A stretch of DNA of 64,000 nt from IMG/VR virus record IMGVR_UViG_3300037222_000084, positions 22,894 to 86,893 of that record, one strand, 5' to 3'. Below are positions 45,969-53,602 of the stretch, in pieces. The notes below the pieces were generated by a model, which did no database searches, was not told the DNA's origin, and was given only the letters and a program-made list of their open reading frames with translations. The DNA is from a virus. The position numbers and the translations under genes are program-made. Position 1 is the stretch's first letter. Each line of letters starts with the position of its first letter.

Positions 45969-47444
45969 CTATTCAGCAGCCGCTAAAAAGACGTTTGCAG
46001 CGACTAGGCCGTTATTGGTTACACTCAGGGAGTATATGGTAGAGGTGAGCATCAGTATTCCAGGAGTGCTAACACCTAGGGCTGACGATGGAAGTCCAGT
46101 AGGGCAATTGGTCACAACGAAAGGTTGAATTTGTGCTGCCAAAGCGACCCCATTTACGGTCACGGTTAGGTTTTGGTCGCTTTCCATATAGATGATTGAC
46201 TTAGCCATTGAATAAATTACAACTGGCGATAGAATGTTCGTTTCTTGTGGCAAAATTGCCGTGGAAGAAAATTCCAAAGATTCTGCGTATACAGCCGTTA
46301 TTACGTAGCTGCCCCATGAGACTGGGGAGAAGCCTGACGAGATCACGAGAGTATCGCCGACTTGTACGCCTGCATCGCTAAAGATCTGCAATTGCGTAGC
46401 AAAGCTAGCACCTAAAGTGATAGGTCCTTCTCCGACAGCCGCAGTATTCACAACTGAGAAGCTAATAGGAGTCATTGAGATAATTTGAAATGTTCCCTGA
46501 TTGTCAGCATTGAAATCGCTACCAACCGTCACGAAATCGCCCACTACGACGCCGCTAGTGACCAAATTCAATGGCTGTGCAGCTGCTCCGCCAGATAGAG
46601 ATATAGTGTCAGGAGATTCGCCGCCAGACAAAGCCATGGTTGCGCCAATGGCTGGTGTTTGTGTACCAAGACCAGCAGTCTCGGTAACTTGGTCTCCTGG
46701 ATTAGCAGCATTCCAAGCAGCGACTAGACCAGATATGGTCGAAGTGCCATCGCCAGTCAGGACTATCGAATTACCTGCGGCTCCTATGTTGTTGGCTGTC
46801 AATGTGATAGGAAGGGTTGTTCCAGTTGGAGTGCCAGTGTAGCTAGCAAATGTGCCCACAGTAGGGGTTTGACTGCCATCGCCGGATGTTAGCGCAATCG
46901 TGTTACCAGGGTTGGCCGTATTCCAGTTTGCGATCAAGGTGTTTATGGTCGAAATGCCATCGGTGTCCAGAACTACGGTATTACCGATAACTCCGAGACT
47001 AGTCGCTGTAATAGTTACAGAGGTCGTCATTCCAGTGACAATGCCAGTAAAAGACGCTGCGGTGGCAAAAGTGCTAGTGAATGTAAAAGTTTCAACTGGG
47101 CCATTTACGGTAGTCGTTACCTGTGTAGTCGATGCTATTGGAATAGCTCGTGGGGTACGGAAATCAGGCTTAGTGCCAGATGCCCAAGAAAGCACGTAAA
47201 CAGTTGTATTTAAAGGCTTTAATGTCAAGGAATAGTGGGTAGTACCGTCCTGTAGCGTGGTACGGACTCCGCTAGATAGGAGCTGGGTCGTTCCAGGAGC
47301 GATTGTATAATCTTCACTTTTAGGGTTATTTACGACCAAACCCTGTAGGTCTCTGGCCCATTTGATTGGACTACGAGAAGGCGCATTGGAAGGCCTGTTA
47401 TCGTCGTAAGCATTCAAAATTACTGACAAACTCAATTTACTCAT
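45969..47444 (-). CDS. Repeat-containing virion surface protein
   Basis: 491 aa, beta-rich and almost Cys-free. It has a folded N-terminal domain (about 1-110), then two to three tandem units of about 60 residues with the pattern GNxIVLxxDGxSTIxxLxAxWNxANPGxxxxxTxGxGxQTP, followed by a Gly/Ser-rich region and a C-terminal domain with SMAKSIIYMESDQNLTVTVNG. A similar unit (GNGIDIDYI...AAWDAVPG) lies in the tail fibre. Such modules decorate phage particles. AAGAGG ribosome site and a promoter block at 47474-47483. Placed between terminase and portal. Confidence 0.65.
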   Translation of the reverse strand: MSKLSLSVILNAYDDNRPSNAPSRSPIKWARDLQGLVVNNPKSEDYTIAPGTTQLLSSGVRTTLQDGTTHYSLTLKPLNTTVYVLSWASGTKPDFRTPRAIPIASTTQVTTTVNGPVETFTFTSTFATAASFTGIVTGMTTSVTITATSLGVIGNTVVLDTDGISTINTLIANWNTANPGNTIALTSGDGSQTPTVGTFASYTGTPTGTTLPITLTANNIGAAGNSIVLTGDGTSTISGLVAAWNAANPGDQVTETAGLGTQTPAIGATMALSGGESPDTISLSGGAAAQPLNLVTSGVVVGDFVTVGSDFNADNQGTFQIISMTPISFSVVNTAAVGEGPITLGASFATQLQIFSDAGVQVGDTLVISSGFSPVSWGSYVITAVYAESLEFSSTAILPQETNILSPVVIYSMAKSIIYMESDQNLTVTVNGVALAAQIQPFVVTNCPTGLPSSALGVSTPGILMLTSTIYSLSVTNNGLVAANVFLAAAE

Positions 47445-47473
47445 TAATTAGACCTCTTTAGGTATTGCTACCT

Positions 47474-47483
47474 TTAAGATTGT
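47474..47483 (-). promoter_or_regulatory. Recurring promoter block (ACAATCTTAA)
   Basis: Minus-strand ACAATCTTAA 29 nt before the ATG at 47444; it overlaps the last codons of the GIY-YIG gene. Confidence 0.5.
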
Positions 47484-47992
47484 CTGGCGAGGTACGAGAA
47501 GGTAAATTGGTGTTTTAGGCGCTTTCTTTGCCCCCTTAGGACCCTGCTGATCTGTTTTGGCTTAACATTGAAGAATTCAGAGCATTCCCTAACCGACTTC
47601 CATTCCTGGCCAGTCTCATTACATTTTATTGGCTTCCAGTGTTTGGCTGTAATTCTATCTCTGGTTTCCTGATTCATAGAAGCCCTATCGCCACCATCGG
47701 TTAAATTATAACCATCAGGGGCCAACGTTTTGAGTACAGCTATCCAGGATTTTTCAGATTCATTTAGAATACTTACCAAATCTTCATGTGAATCGCACTT
47801 GATTTCAGAAATTATTTTGATTTCAAAATTTTCTTTACCGTATTTTTCTATGGCGCTTTTTAGCGCTGCACATCTGCTATATTTTGAAAAATGGGTATTT
47901 AATCTCGCAGCAATTGGTTTTATTGTTTGTCCCACATACGTCTTACCATTGATTTTATTAATAATTCTATATACATAGCCTATATGTCCCAA
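47474..47992 (-). CDS. GIY-YIG homing endonuclease
   Basis: 172 aa. The N-terminal nuclease has GYVYRIINKINGKTYVGQT (the GIY...YIG strands), an Arg helix (AARLNTHF) and the metal-binding Glu in ILNESEKSWIAVL. The C-terminal KCNETGQEWKSVRECSEFFNVKPKQISRVLRGQRK is a NUMOD/intron-encoded-nuclease HTH DNA-binding module. It overlaps the end of the terminase gene by 13 nt in another frame, so it must have entered at the very 3' end of that gene without destroying it. Confidence 0.85.
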   Translation of the reverse strand: MGHIGYVYRIINKINGKTYVGQTIKPIAARLNTHFSKYSRCAALKSAIEKYGKENFEIKIISEIKCDSHEDLVSILNESEKSWIAVLKTLAPDGYNLTDGGDRASMNQETRDRITAKHWKPIKCNETGQEWKSVRECSEFFNVKPKQISRVLRGQRKRLKHQFTFSYLARQS

Positions 47993-49839
47993 TGGAAGCC
48001 CCCGCGTTTGCCGGTTCCGCCACGCATACTGCCGCCCTCTTGTACGCGTTTTGCAATTTCCTCTTTCATCTGCTGATTTGTGGTAGGATTTGGGTTGTCT
48101 TCTGGGCTAGATCTGACATCTGTCCATGCCACTTCGGGTTTGGAACTACCCTTGACAGGGAACAGGTTTTGGCCAATGTAACGTGCAGCATCGGCGATAT
48201 CCGCTATTCCACGCTCATCATCAGGCTCAGTAGTCAAGTTTCCCTGACTGTCCATTTTGAACCGATGTTTTTGGAGTGCTGATATGACTTTTTTGGTGTT
48301 CTGAGTAGCTACAACTTTGAGAAAACGTTTTCCGGTAGCACCAATGATTTTAGCGCGAATGCTGTCGATACCGCCCAGCACATCTTTGGTGAATTTTGGA
48401 GACTTCATGCCATTCTTGTTGAACGACTTGATACTTGAGGGCATAGCTTGGTCGCAGAACCACTTTTGTATTCCGTACTTGTCTCTATATGCCATTGCTG
48501 TTTGGAGTACGTCGGAGAATTCTAAGCCAGGAGCGGCAAAACAGTCGATAACCCAAATCTCGCCAGTGGGCATCTTGCACACTATCAAAATAACAGAGTC
48601 ATGTGTAAATCCCCAATCCACTCCAGCGTAGAAAGGAATGTCCGCTTTTTGAAGCTGATACAGGAGATCCATTTCTGTGACGAATGCCTTAGAGTTCGGC
48701 CCCATCAGTGCTGAATATGCCTCTTTAAGCGTAATCACGTTACCTTTTTCAGGAACCGTACTGAAACGAGGATAAACTAGACCTTCAGATCCAGGCTTCC
48801 AACACATAAGCTGTGCTTCAGCGGTGTCAGGGTCATTCTCTCTGAATTTCTGAATCACAGACACGATAGGCTTGTAGAACCCACCAGTCGCGTGATCTGG
48901 CTTTTGAGATAGTCGCTTCTTACAAACTGGGAGCAGAAGACATTCTTTACATCCGTCGTACACGTCCGTAATCAACTCATATTTGGTTTTTTCAGCGTCA
49001 GGAAGTAGAGCGAATTCCTCTGTGTAAATCTGCTTTAACGGCAGATTCTTGGCCACATACATGTCTCTCACTGGACCATCAGGAAGATGTCGTGAAGGAG
49101 GACACTTCTCTGTAACGTCCAAAATATTCCAGCTGAGAATTTTATAGTTCATTGCTGGTGCTTCGTCAATGGCCTTGGTCATGTTGCCGAAGGCGTATTT
49201 ACGAGTGGACAGGTAGACCTTAATACCGTGGATACCCTTAGAGTATCCAGTGATATTCTTACCCTCTTTAATAGCCTTAGGATCAGCCAAATCAAGTTCG
49301 TCAAGTATCAAAATATTTGAGTGAAGACTGTTCATGCCCTTGGGAGTACAAATTACGATTTTAATGAATGGAGTCTTTCCTTGTGGAGTCTTAAACTTAG
49401 CGAGACGCTTATTTTTGGTTTTATTTTCCCATCCGGCTATGTCCAACAACGGTTGTATTATAGTGAAGAATCCTTCAATATAACCAAGAGCAATTGACGA
49501 CTGATCCTCTGTCGCCGCTGCATGGCCCACTTCTAACTGAAAATGCAGCACAAGTAATACTTCTAGAATAGCGACGGAAACAGTTTTCATTCCTTCGCGA
49601 CAAGACATGAGAATATATCCAGGATTTTTGTCACCAGTGTTATGTTTAAAGGTGTTATAGACTTGGAAGACGCTGTCGAGAGGCGTGCTGGTGCTATCTG
49701 GATCTGTTATCTCTAGTGGTAATTCAAGACCAAGATATAACTTAACCCAGTTTCTTATGTCTTCTGCCGAACTAAGGGGCATGAACATGTACTCAGCTAA
49801 CTTCTTTTGTTCTTCATAGGGCAAAATACTAAAATCCAT
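47980..49839 (-). CDS. terL: Terminase large subunit
   Basis: 619 aa. ATPase: a deviant Walker A SCREGMKT (79-86) and Walker B ILILDELD (176-183) with catalytic-type Glu. Nuclease: GVDWGFTHDS (D408) and WFCDQAM, followed by a DIADAARY segment that supplies the last acidic residues of the RNase H-like fold. It pumps DNA into the prohead through the portal and cuts it. A Cys cluster (CKECLLLPVC, about 297-306, plus C246) suggests a zinc-binding insertion between ATPase and nuclease. Overlapped at its 5' end by an EDxHD-type and at its 3' end by a GIY-YIG homing endonuclease gene. Confidence 0.85.
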   Translation of the reverse strand: MDFSILPYEEQKKLAEYMFMPLSSAEDIRNWVKLYLGLELPLEITDPDSTSTPLDSVFQVYNTFKHNTGDKNPGYILMSCREGMKTVSVAILEVLLVLHFQLEVGHAAATEDQSSIALGYIEGFFTIIQPLLDIAGWENKTKNKRLAKFKTPQGKTPFIKIVICTPKGMNSLHSNILILDELDLADPKAIKEGKNITGYSKGIHGIKVYLSTRKYAFGNMTKAIDEAPAMNYKILSWNILDVTEKCPPSRHLPDGPVRDMYVAKNLPLKQIYTEEFALLPDAEKTKYELITDVYDGCKECLLLPVCKKRLSQKPDHATGGFYKPIVSVIQKFRENDPDTAEAQLMCWKPGSEGLVYPRFSTVPEKGNVITLKEAYSALMGPNSKAFVTEMDLLYQLQKADIPFYAGVDWGFTHDSVILIVCKMPTGEIWVIDCFAAPGLEFSDVLQTAMAYRDKYGIQKWFCDQAMPSSIKSFNKNGMKSPKFTKDVLGGIDSIRAKIIGATGKRFLKVVATQNTKKVISALQKHRFKMDSQGNLTTEPDDERGIADIADAARYIGQNLFPVKGSSKPEVAWTDVRSSPEDNPNPTTNQQMKEEIAKRVQEGGSMRGGTGKRGGFHWDI

Positions 49840-50686
49840 GTTTGCTATCCAAAAATGTCAGACATTTTTCTATGCATTTTTCTTTGTCTTCTATCCATTC
49901 CTTGTCTGTTATGTGAATGATCCTAATGCCTCTTGAAAAAAAATAGTCATCTTTTATTTGATGGTAGTTCAACACGTCTTCGTCTGGCCAACTCTTCCTT
50001 TTTGGATCGGATCGCATTTTTTCAAAAGAATGCCAATATGTACCATCAAACTCTATGCCCCTATTTGATTCAGGAACAAAAATATCGACATCAAAGCCCT
50101 TTATATGAGGTTTCGATTCTATTTTCACCTTTCTATCCCTTAATTTAATTGCGTTTGGATACTTCGATTTTATGAAAAACATCAAATCTTTTTCAGATAC
50201 AGACATCGTTTTGTCTTTTGACATATGTTGACAAATTTCGTCTAGCATATGACGCTTTCTTGCTGCTTGGTATGCCCCAAGAGACTTGTTTTCGAACTCA
50301 GCCCTACTTTTATATTTTAGCGCTTCCTCTTTAATATCGCAATCCTTCCACGGATGAGTTGGACTTTCTCCCATATGAACGCATATTTGGTCCAGTATTC
50401 CTCTTTTGTAAGCCGCTTGATATGCGACTCCACTTCTCATAAAATCTATTCTAGTAGAATATTTTAGAGCTTCCTTATATAAAGACGAATCGTCCCATAC
50501 ATACAAAGCGCTATTTTCTCCAGAGCTAATTTGCCATGCCGGTAGCATGTGAGAACAAATTTCATCAAAAATTCCACGTCTGATAGAGGCCATCACAGCT
50601 GCTGCATTGCCGCTTCTAAACGCGCCACGAGTATTATATTTTAGCGCTTCTTCAAAAAGAAGCTCTTTAGTCCATTTTTTTCTCAT
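49829..50686 (-). CDS. EDxHD-type homing endonuclease with DNA-binding repeats
   Basis: 285 aa. Residues 5-150 contain three repeats of about 45 residues, each with EALKYxTRxxF...YxAAxxRGxLDxICxHM, a predicted helical DNA-recognition module. The C-terminal 110 residues have the Vsr-like fold of I-Bth0305I-type (EDxHD) nucleases: FDVDIFVPESNRGIEFDGTYWHS and RIIHITDKEW. The gene overlaps the start of the terminase by 11 nt in another frame. Codon use is more A/T-rich than the terminase, consistent with a mobile gene. Confidence 0.75.
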   Translation of the reverse strand: MRKKWTKELLFEEALKYNTRGAFRSGNAAAVMASIRRGIFDEICSHMLPAWQISSGENSALYVWDDSSLYKEALKYSTRIDFMRSGVAYQAAYKRGILDQICVHMGESPTHPWKDCDIKEEALKYKSRAEFENKSLGAYQAARKRHMLDEICQHMSKDKTMSVSEKDLMFFIKSKYPNAIKLRDRKVKIESKPHIKGFDVDIFVPESNRGIEFDGTYWHSFEKMRSDPKRKSWPDEDVLNYHQIKDDYFFSRGIRIIHITDKEWIEDKEKCIEKCLTFLDSKHGF

Positions 50687-50849
50687 ATTTATTTTTTACT
50701 AGCGTCAATAGCTTGGCCTCTTTCTCTTGTTGGCGGTCGTCCTGACGGCCACTATGTTTAATTTTCTTTTTCATGGCCTTGTTTCCGCCATTGGGACCAA
50801 CACATTGTCGGCATTGGCACCCAGTTTTATTCATCCCTTGGAATTTCAT
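50667..50849 (-). CDS. Small basic zinc-knuckle-like protein
   Basis: 60 aa from the ATG at 50849 (MKFQGMNKTGCQC); an in-frame GTG at 50882 or ATG at 50834 are alternatives. A CQCRQC cluster near the N-terminus could bind zinc; the rest is very basic (KKKIKHSGRQDDRQQEKEAK). It overlaps the start of the homing endonuclease by 20 nt. Function unknown. Confidence 0.5.
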   Translation of the reverse strand: MKFQGMNKTGCQCRQCVGPNGGNKAMKKKIKHSGRQDDRQQEKEAKLLTLVKNKYEKKMD

Positions 50850-50970
50850 CTTCGATCTCTTTCTTGGCTTTCTTGCGGCCACGTTTCTTACAGGCTATCT
50901 TTTTCTGTTTCGTGTAGGCTGTGCAACAATAGCACATGTTCTTGGCACGCTTCTGGCCGTATGGTTTCAT
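50827..50970 (-). CDS. Very small basic Cys-containing protein
   Basis: 47 aa from the ATG at 50970. Sequence MKPYGQKRAKNMCYCCTAYTKQ followed by a run of Lys/Arg and an acidic end (EIEDEIPRDE). CYCC plus a later Cys may bind zinc. It overlaps the upstream gene by 4 nt and the downstream gene in another frame; this exact fit supports coding. Upstream sequence has only a weak ribosome site. Confidence 0.5.
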   Translation of the reverse strand: MKPYGQKRAKNMCYCCTAYTKQKKIACKKRGRKKAKKEIEDEIPRDE

Positions 50971-51329
50971 GGCTTGGGTGCTTGATGAGCAAAATAATAA
51001 GTGCCATCTGGTTTATAGAACGTAAGTCCCATAAACAGGTTAAACTGGTGGAGACCACCGATCTTGTCTGGATAAACAGCTCGAACCCAAGTAGAATCTA
51101 TTTTGCTTCCGTCTTCAAACCATGGGTGCTCAAAAGCCAACACGTACTGATTTGACAATGAGGCAACGTGCCGTGGTCCGGTGTAACCCAGATATTTCGT
51201 ATTTGGTGGAAGGAACGGCTTAATAAGCTCAACGTGCTCTTTGATGTTTTCTTCGTTGCTTTTACCAGTGCCAAAGCCAACCATAGATGCTATACAGGAT
51301 ATGCCGTATTCATAAGTCACAAAGCCCAT
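50967..51329 (-). CDS. Hypothetical protein, 120 aa
   Basis: Aromatic-rich soluble protein with no recognised motif. Segments such as NTKYLGYTGPRHVASLSNQYVLAFEHPWFED and WVRAVYPDKIGGLHQF suggest a compact alpha/beta fold. Its ATG overlaps the previous stop by one base, and its own stop overlaps the following start. Part of the chaperonin-terminase operon. Confidence 0.6.
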   Translation of the reverse strand: MGFVTYEYGISCIASMVGFGTGKSNEENIKEHVELIKPFLPPNTKYLGYTGPRHVASLSNQYVLAFEHPWFEDGSKIDSTWVRAVYPDKIGGLHQFNLFMGLTFYKPDGTYYFAHQAPKP

Positions 51330-51595
51330 TAGCCAGTAACCTCAAAAAGATCCTTGTTAGTATCTACGCTAAGAATGTCAACCCAGCATCCAGCAGAACA
51401 CGCCATTCTAGCGACCTTAGAGGTGTCGTTGTTTGTAACGGCAATTTTGATCAATTCTCTTGGTTTAAGATAGTCCGTAAATCTATTGAATGCGTCTTTA
51501 TCGAGTAGCACGAATCGTGGATATTTGCCGGTATCTAGTACGTACTGGCTGACTTTGTTGTCGATATAGCTTTGGTCAACCATTTTAATACTCAT
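51329..51595 (-). CDS. Hypothetical protein, 88 aa
   Basis: Small alpha/beta protein: DQSYIDNKVSQYVLDTG, PRFVLLDKDAFNRFTDYL and IKIAVTNNDTSKVARMACSAGCWVDIL. Two cysteines. No family recognised. It overlaps the small ORF at 51585 and abuts the next gene. Confidence 0.55.
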   Translation of the reverse strand: MSIKMVDQSYIDNKVSQYVLDTGKYPRFVLLDKDAFNRFTDYLKPRELIKIAVTNNDTSKVARMACSAGCWVDILSVDTNKDLFEVTG

Positions 51596-51653
51596 AGTCG
51601 CAAGGAAGAGGTTTGTGGGGCAGTGGAATGCTACGATTAGGATTGTTGCTCAT
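51585..51653 (-). CDS. Possible 22-aa peptide coupled to GroEL-like gene
   Basis: ATG overlaps the chaperonin stop as TAATG and has AGAGG six nt upstream. The frame (MSNNPNRSIPLPHKPLPCDY, then Glu-Tyr) ends 11 nt inside the next gene. It fills the gap with a good ribosome site, but at this size it may be only a re-initiation bridge. Confidence 0.35.
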   Translation of the reverse strand: MSNNPNRSIPLPHKPLPCDYEY

Positions 51654-53425
51654 TATGGCCTCTCGTTAGCTTCATTTACATGTGCGTTTGGATTTTCTAC
51701 GTTTCTGGTGAACTCACTGTCCAGCCCAGCTTCGGTGCGCTCAAAAACATCATCCCTAGGATGACATACCATTCCGCCCATAGTACCTAAGATTACCGCA
51801 ATACTTACGGCGTTGCTCAAACTCTCTGAGACGGCTTTGGTGGCGTCAAATAGGCCTAATTCCTCGGCTTTTCCGAATTTCTGGTTTTCAATATCGTACA
51901 CTAAACCGCTGTCCATAACCAGTTTAGATATCACGTCCGAAATCTCTTCTGACGTGTGGCCAGCGTTTTCTAGCAGTCTCAAAGGCAATGACATAAGGGC
52001 TGGAACCAACACGTCTCGTGCGGGATCTCCAATTTCTAATTCAGCTCCTAATTTAAGAGCAAGATCAATTGCGACACGAGCGCCGCCAGGTAGAGCGCCG
52101 TGACTAATAGCAGCACGAACCGAGCACACAGCGTCTTCACAGCGGTCGTGCGCTTCCTTAAGTTCACCATTTGAACCACCGTAGATGGTGAGTTTTGCGA
52201 TTCCATTCGTAATTTTTCCTATGCGTTCTTGTAGCCATGTTTTTTCAAATGCGCTTTCAGGGTTAAGCATCATAGTTTTCAACTCTTCTGCGCGAGCCTC
52301 AATGTTGATAGGCTCTGGATCACCGATAACAGTAGTACGGAAACGATAAGTTTCAATGCTAGTCATTCCAGAGCCAAGGTCTGCCAAAGTAGCAGTTGAG
52401 ATTTGATCTTTCATCCCAAACAGTTTGGCACCAGTGAAAGCAGACAAATCCTGAAGGAAATGCAGCTGACTGTTCACGACTTGAACCATAGGAGTAACTA
52501 GCGGTAGAACATTGATAGTGTTTGGATCGGAGAAATTGAAGGCCAAATTAATAAGGACGTTCTCACTGAATCCATGTGAAAAGATGACCAAATTCTTATA
52601 CTTAGAGTCTTTTTCGTTCATGAACTTATTACCAAGTTCAACGATCAAAGGCATGATTGCAACTAAGTCGTTTACTTGTCCATCGAACAACAAAAACAAT
52701 GGGTCTTCAAGATAGCAACGTTGATTGGCCTGATCGTTGATAAATGCGGTATGAAGCTTGCCGATTGAGTCTTCATAGCCCATTGGAATAGGGAAACCGT
52801 CAATACGTTCAACCGTGTAATTCTTTTTGCCAGACAATTCGCGGATAGTAACGTGTGAAGCGTCGCCGTAGCCAATCTCTTCGAATGCTTTAATAACAGC
52901 AGACGCCATTTCTTCATCGCCATTAGCGCTAATCTGTGCAACCATCTTTAAGAGGTTTTGATTGCTCTCGTCGATTTTGATGCTACGATCAAGAATATAA
53001 GGAACAAGAATAGAATCTGTAACTTTTGCAATCCGACGTGCAGCTTTCTGCGGACTATATTTTGGATTTTTTTCACAGAAGTCGAAAAGGTTCTCAATCA
53101 AAGCGTGGCTGAGCACGGTAGCGGTGGTAGTTCCATCGCCAGCTTCAGAAGCAGTCCGCATAGCGGCGTCACGAGCTTGTTCAATGATTAGATGCTCATA
53201 GGCATCAACCGATCCCAGAGATTTAAACACGGTCACGCCGTCTTTGGTGTTTTTATTGGGAATGCCAGGATAATCGCTTTCGATCAGGATATTTCGTCCG
53301 CCAGGGCCAAGAGTGCGACCGACTGCGCGAGAAACTCGACTCATTGCGCTAAGAACCTTCTTTTTAAGAATTTTCTCGTCTACTTCAAATATCTTAGGTG
53401 CTGATTTAGCTTTGCGACTTGACAT
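51653..53425 (-). CDS. groEL: GroEL-like group I chaperonin
   Basis: 590 aa. Cpn60 signatures: VGRTLGPGGRNILI, TKDGVTV, EAGDGTTTATVLSHAL (ATP-binding GDGTT, residues 96-100), SHGALPGGARVA, and DATKAVSESLSNAVSIAVILGTMGGMV matching the C-terminal equatorial helix. The apical domain (about 200-390) is strongly diverged and the GGM-repeat tail is replaced by an acidic stretch. It is longer than E. coli GroEL (548 aa). A GroES-like protein is encoded at 56.2 kb. Phage chaperonins of this kind fold virion proteins. Promoter TTGACA-N17-TATAAG at 53556-53584. Confidence 0.9.
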   Translation of the reverse strand: MSSRKAKSAPKIFEVDEKILKKKVLSAMSRVSRAVGRTLGPGGRNILIESDYPGIPNKNTKDGVTVFKSLGSVDAYEHLIIEQARDAAMRTASEAGDGTTTATVLSHALIENLFDFCEKNPKYSPQKAARRIAKVTDSILVPYILDRSIKIDESNQNLLKMVAQISANGDEEMASAVIKAFEEIGYGDASHVTIRELSGKKNYTVERIDGFPIPMGYEDSIGKLHTAFINDQANQRCYLEDPLFLLFDGQVNDLVAIMPLIVELGNKFMNEKDSKYKNLVIFSHGFSENVLINLAFNFSDPNTINVLPLVTPMVQVVNSQLHFLQDLSAFTGAKLFGMKDQISTATLADLGSGMTSIETYRFRTTVIGDPEPINIEARAEELKTMMLNPESAFEKTWLQERIGKITNGIAKLTIYGGSNGELKEAHDRCEDAVCSVRAAISHGALPGGARVAIDLALKLGAELEIGDPARDVLVPALMSLPLRLLENAGHTSEEISDVISKLVMDSGLVYDIENQKFGKAEELGLFDATKAVSESLSNAVSIAVILGTMGGMVCHPRDDVFERTEAGLDSEFTRNVENPNAHVNEANERP

Positions 53426-53555
53426 TATGTCTCCTTAATTAGCGCGGCCTTTGGCACACGGTATCCGCCCCTAGTGGGGAGATCGCCGCTCAAACCCTTA
53501 TGGTTTTACCTTAGGTCCCTAGCAATGCATCTGGACGCCAGTACCGCGTAAGATA

Positions 53556-53584
53556 CTTATATCACTTCTTGCAAACCGTGTCAA
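53556..53584 (-). promoter_or_regulatory. Strong promoter of the chaperonin operon
   Basis: Minus-strand consensus TTGACA (53579-53584), 17-bp spacer, TATAAG (53556-53561) with TGA in front (extended -10). It lies 131 nt before the start at 53425, leaving a long leader. Confidence 0.75.
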
Positions 53585-53597
53585 TATGAGATATAGT
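53569..53597 (+). promoter_or_regulatory. Promoter of the helicase gene
   Basis: TTGCAA (53569-53574), 17-bp spacer, TATAGT (53592-53597), only 5 nt before the ATG at 53603. It overlaps the divergent chaperonin promoter, so the two probably compete. Confidence 0.6.
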
Positions 53598-53602
53598 GTA
53601 TT

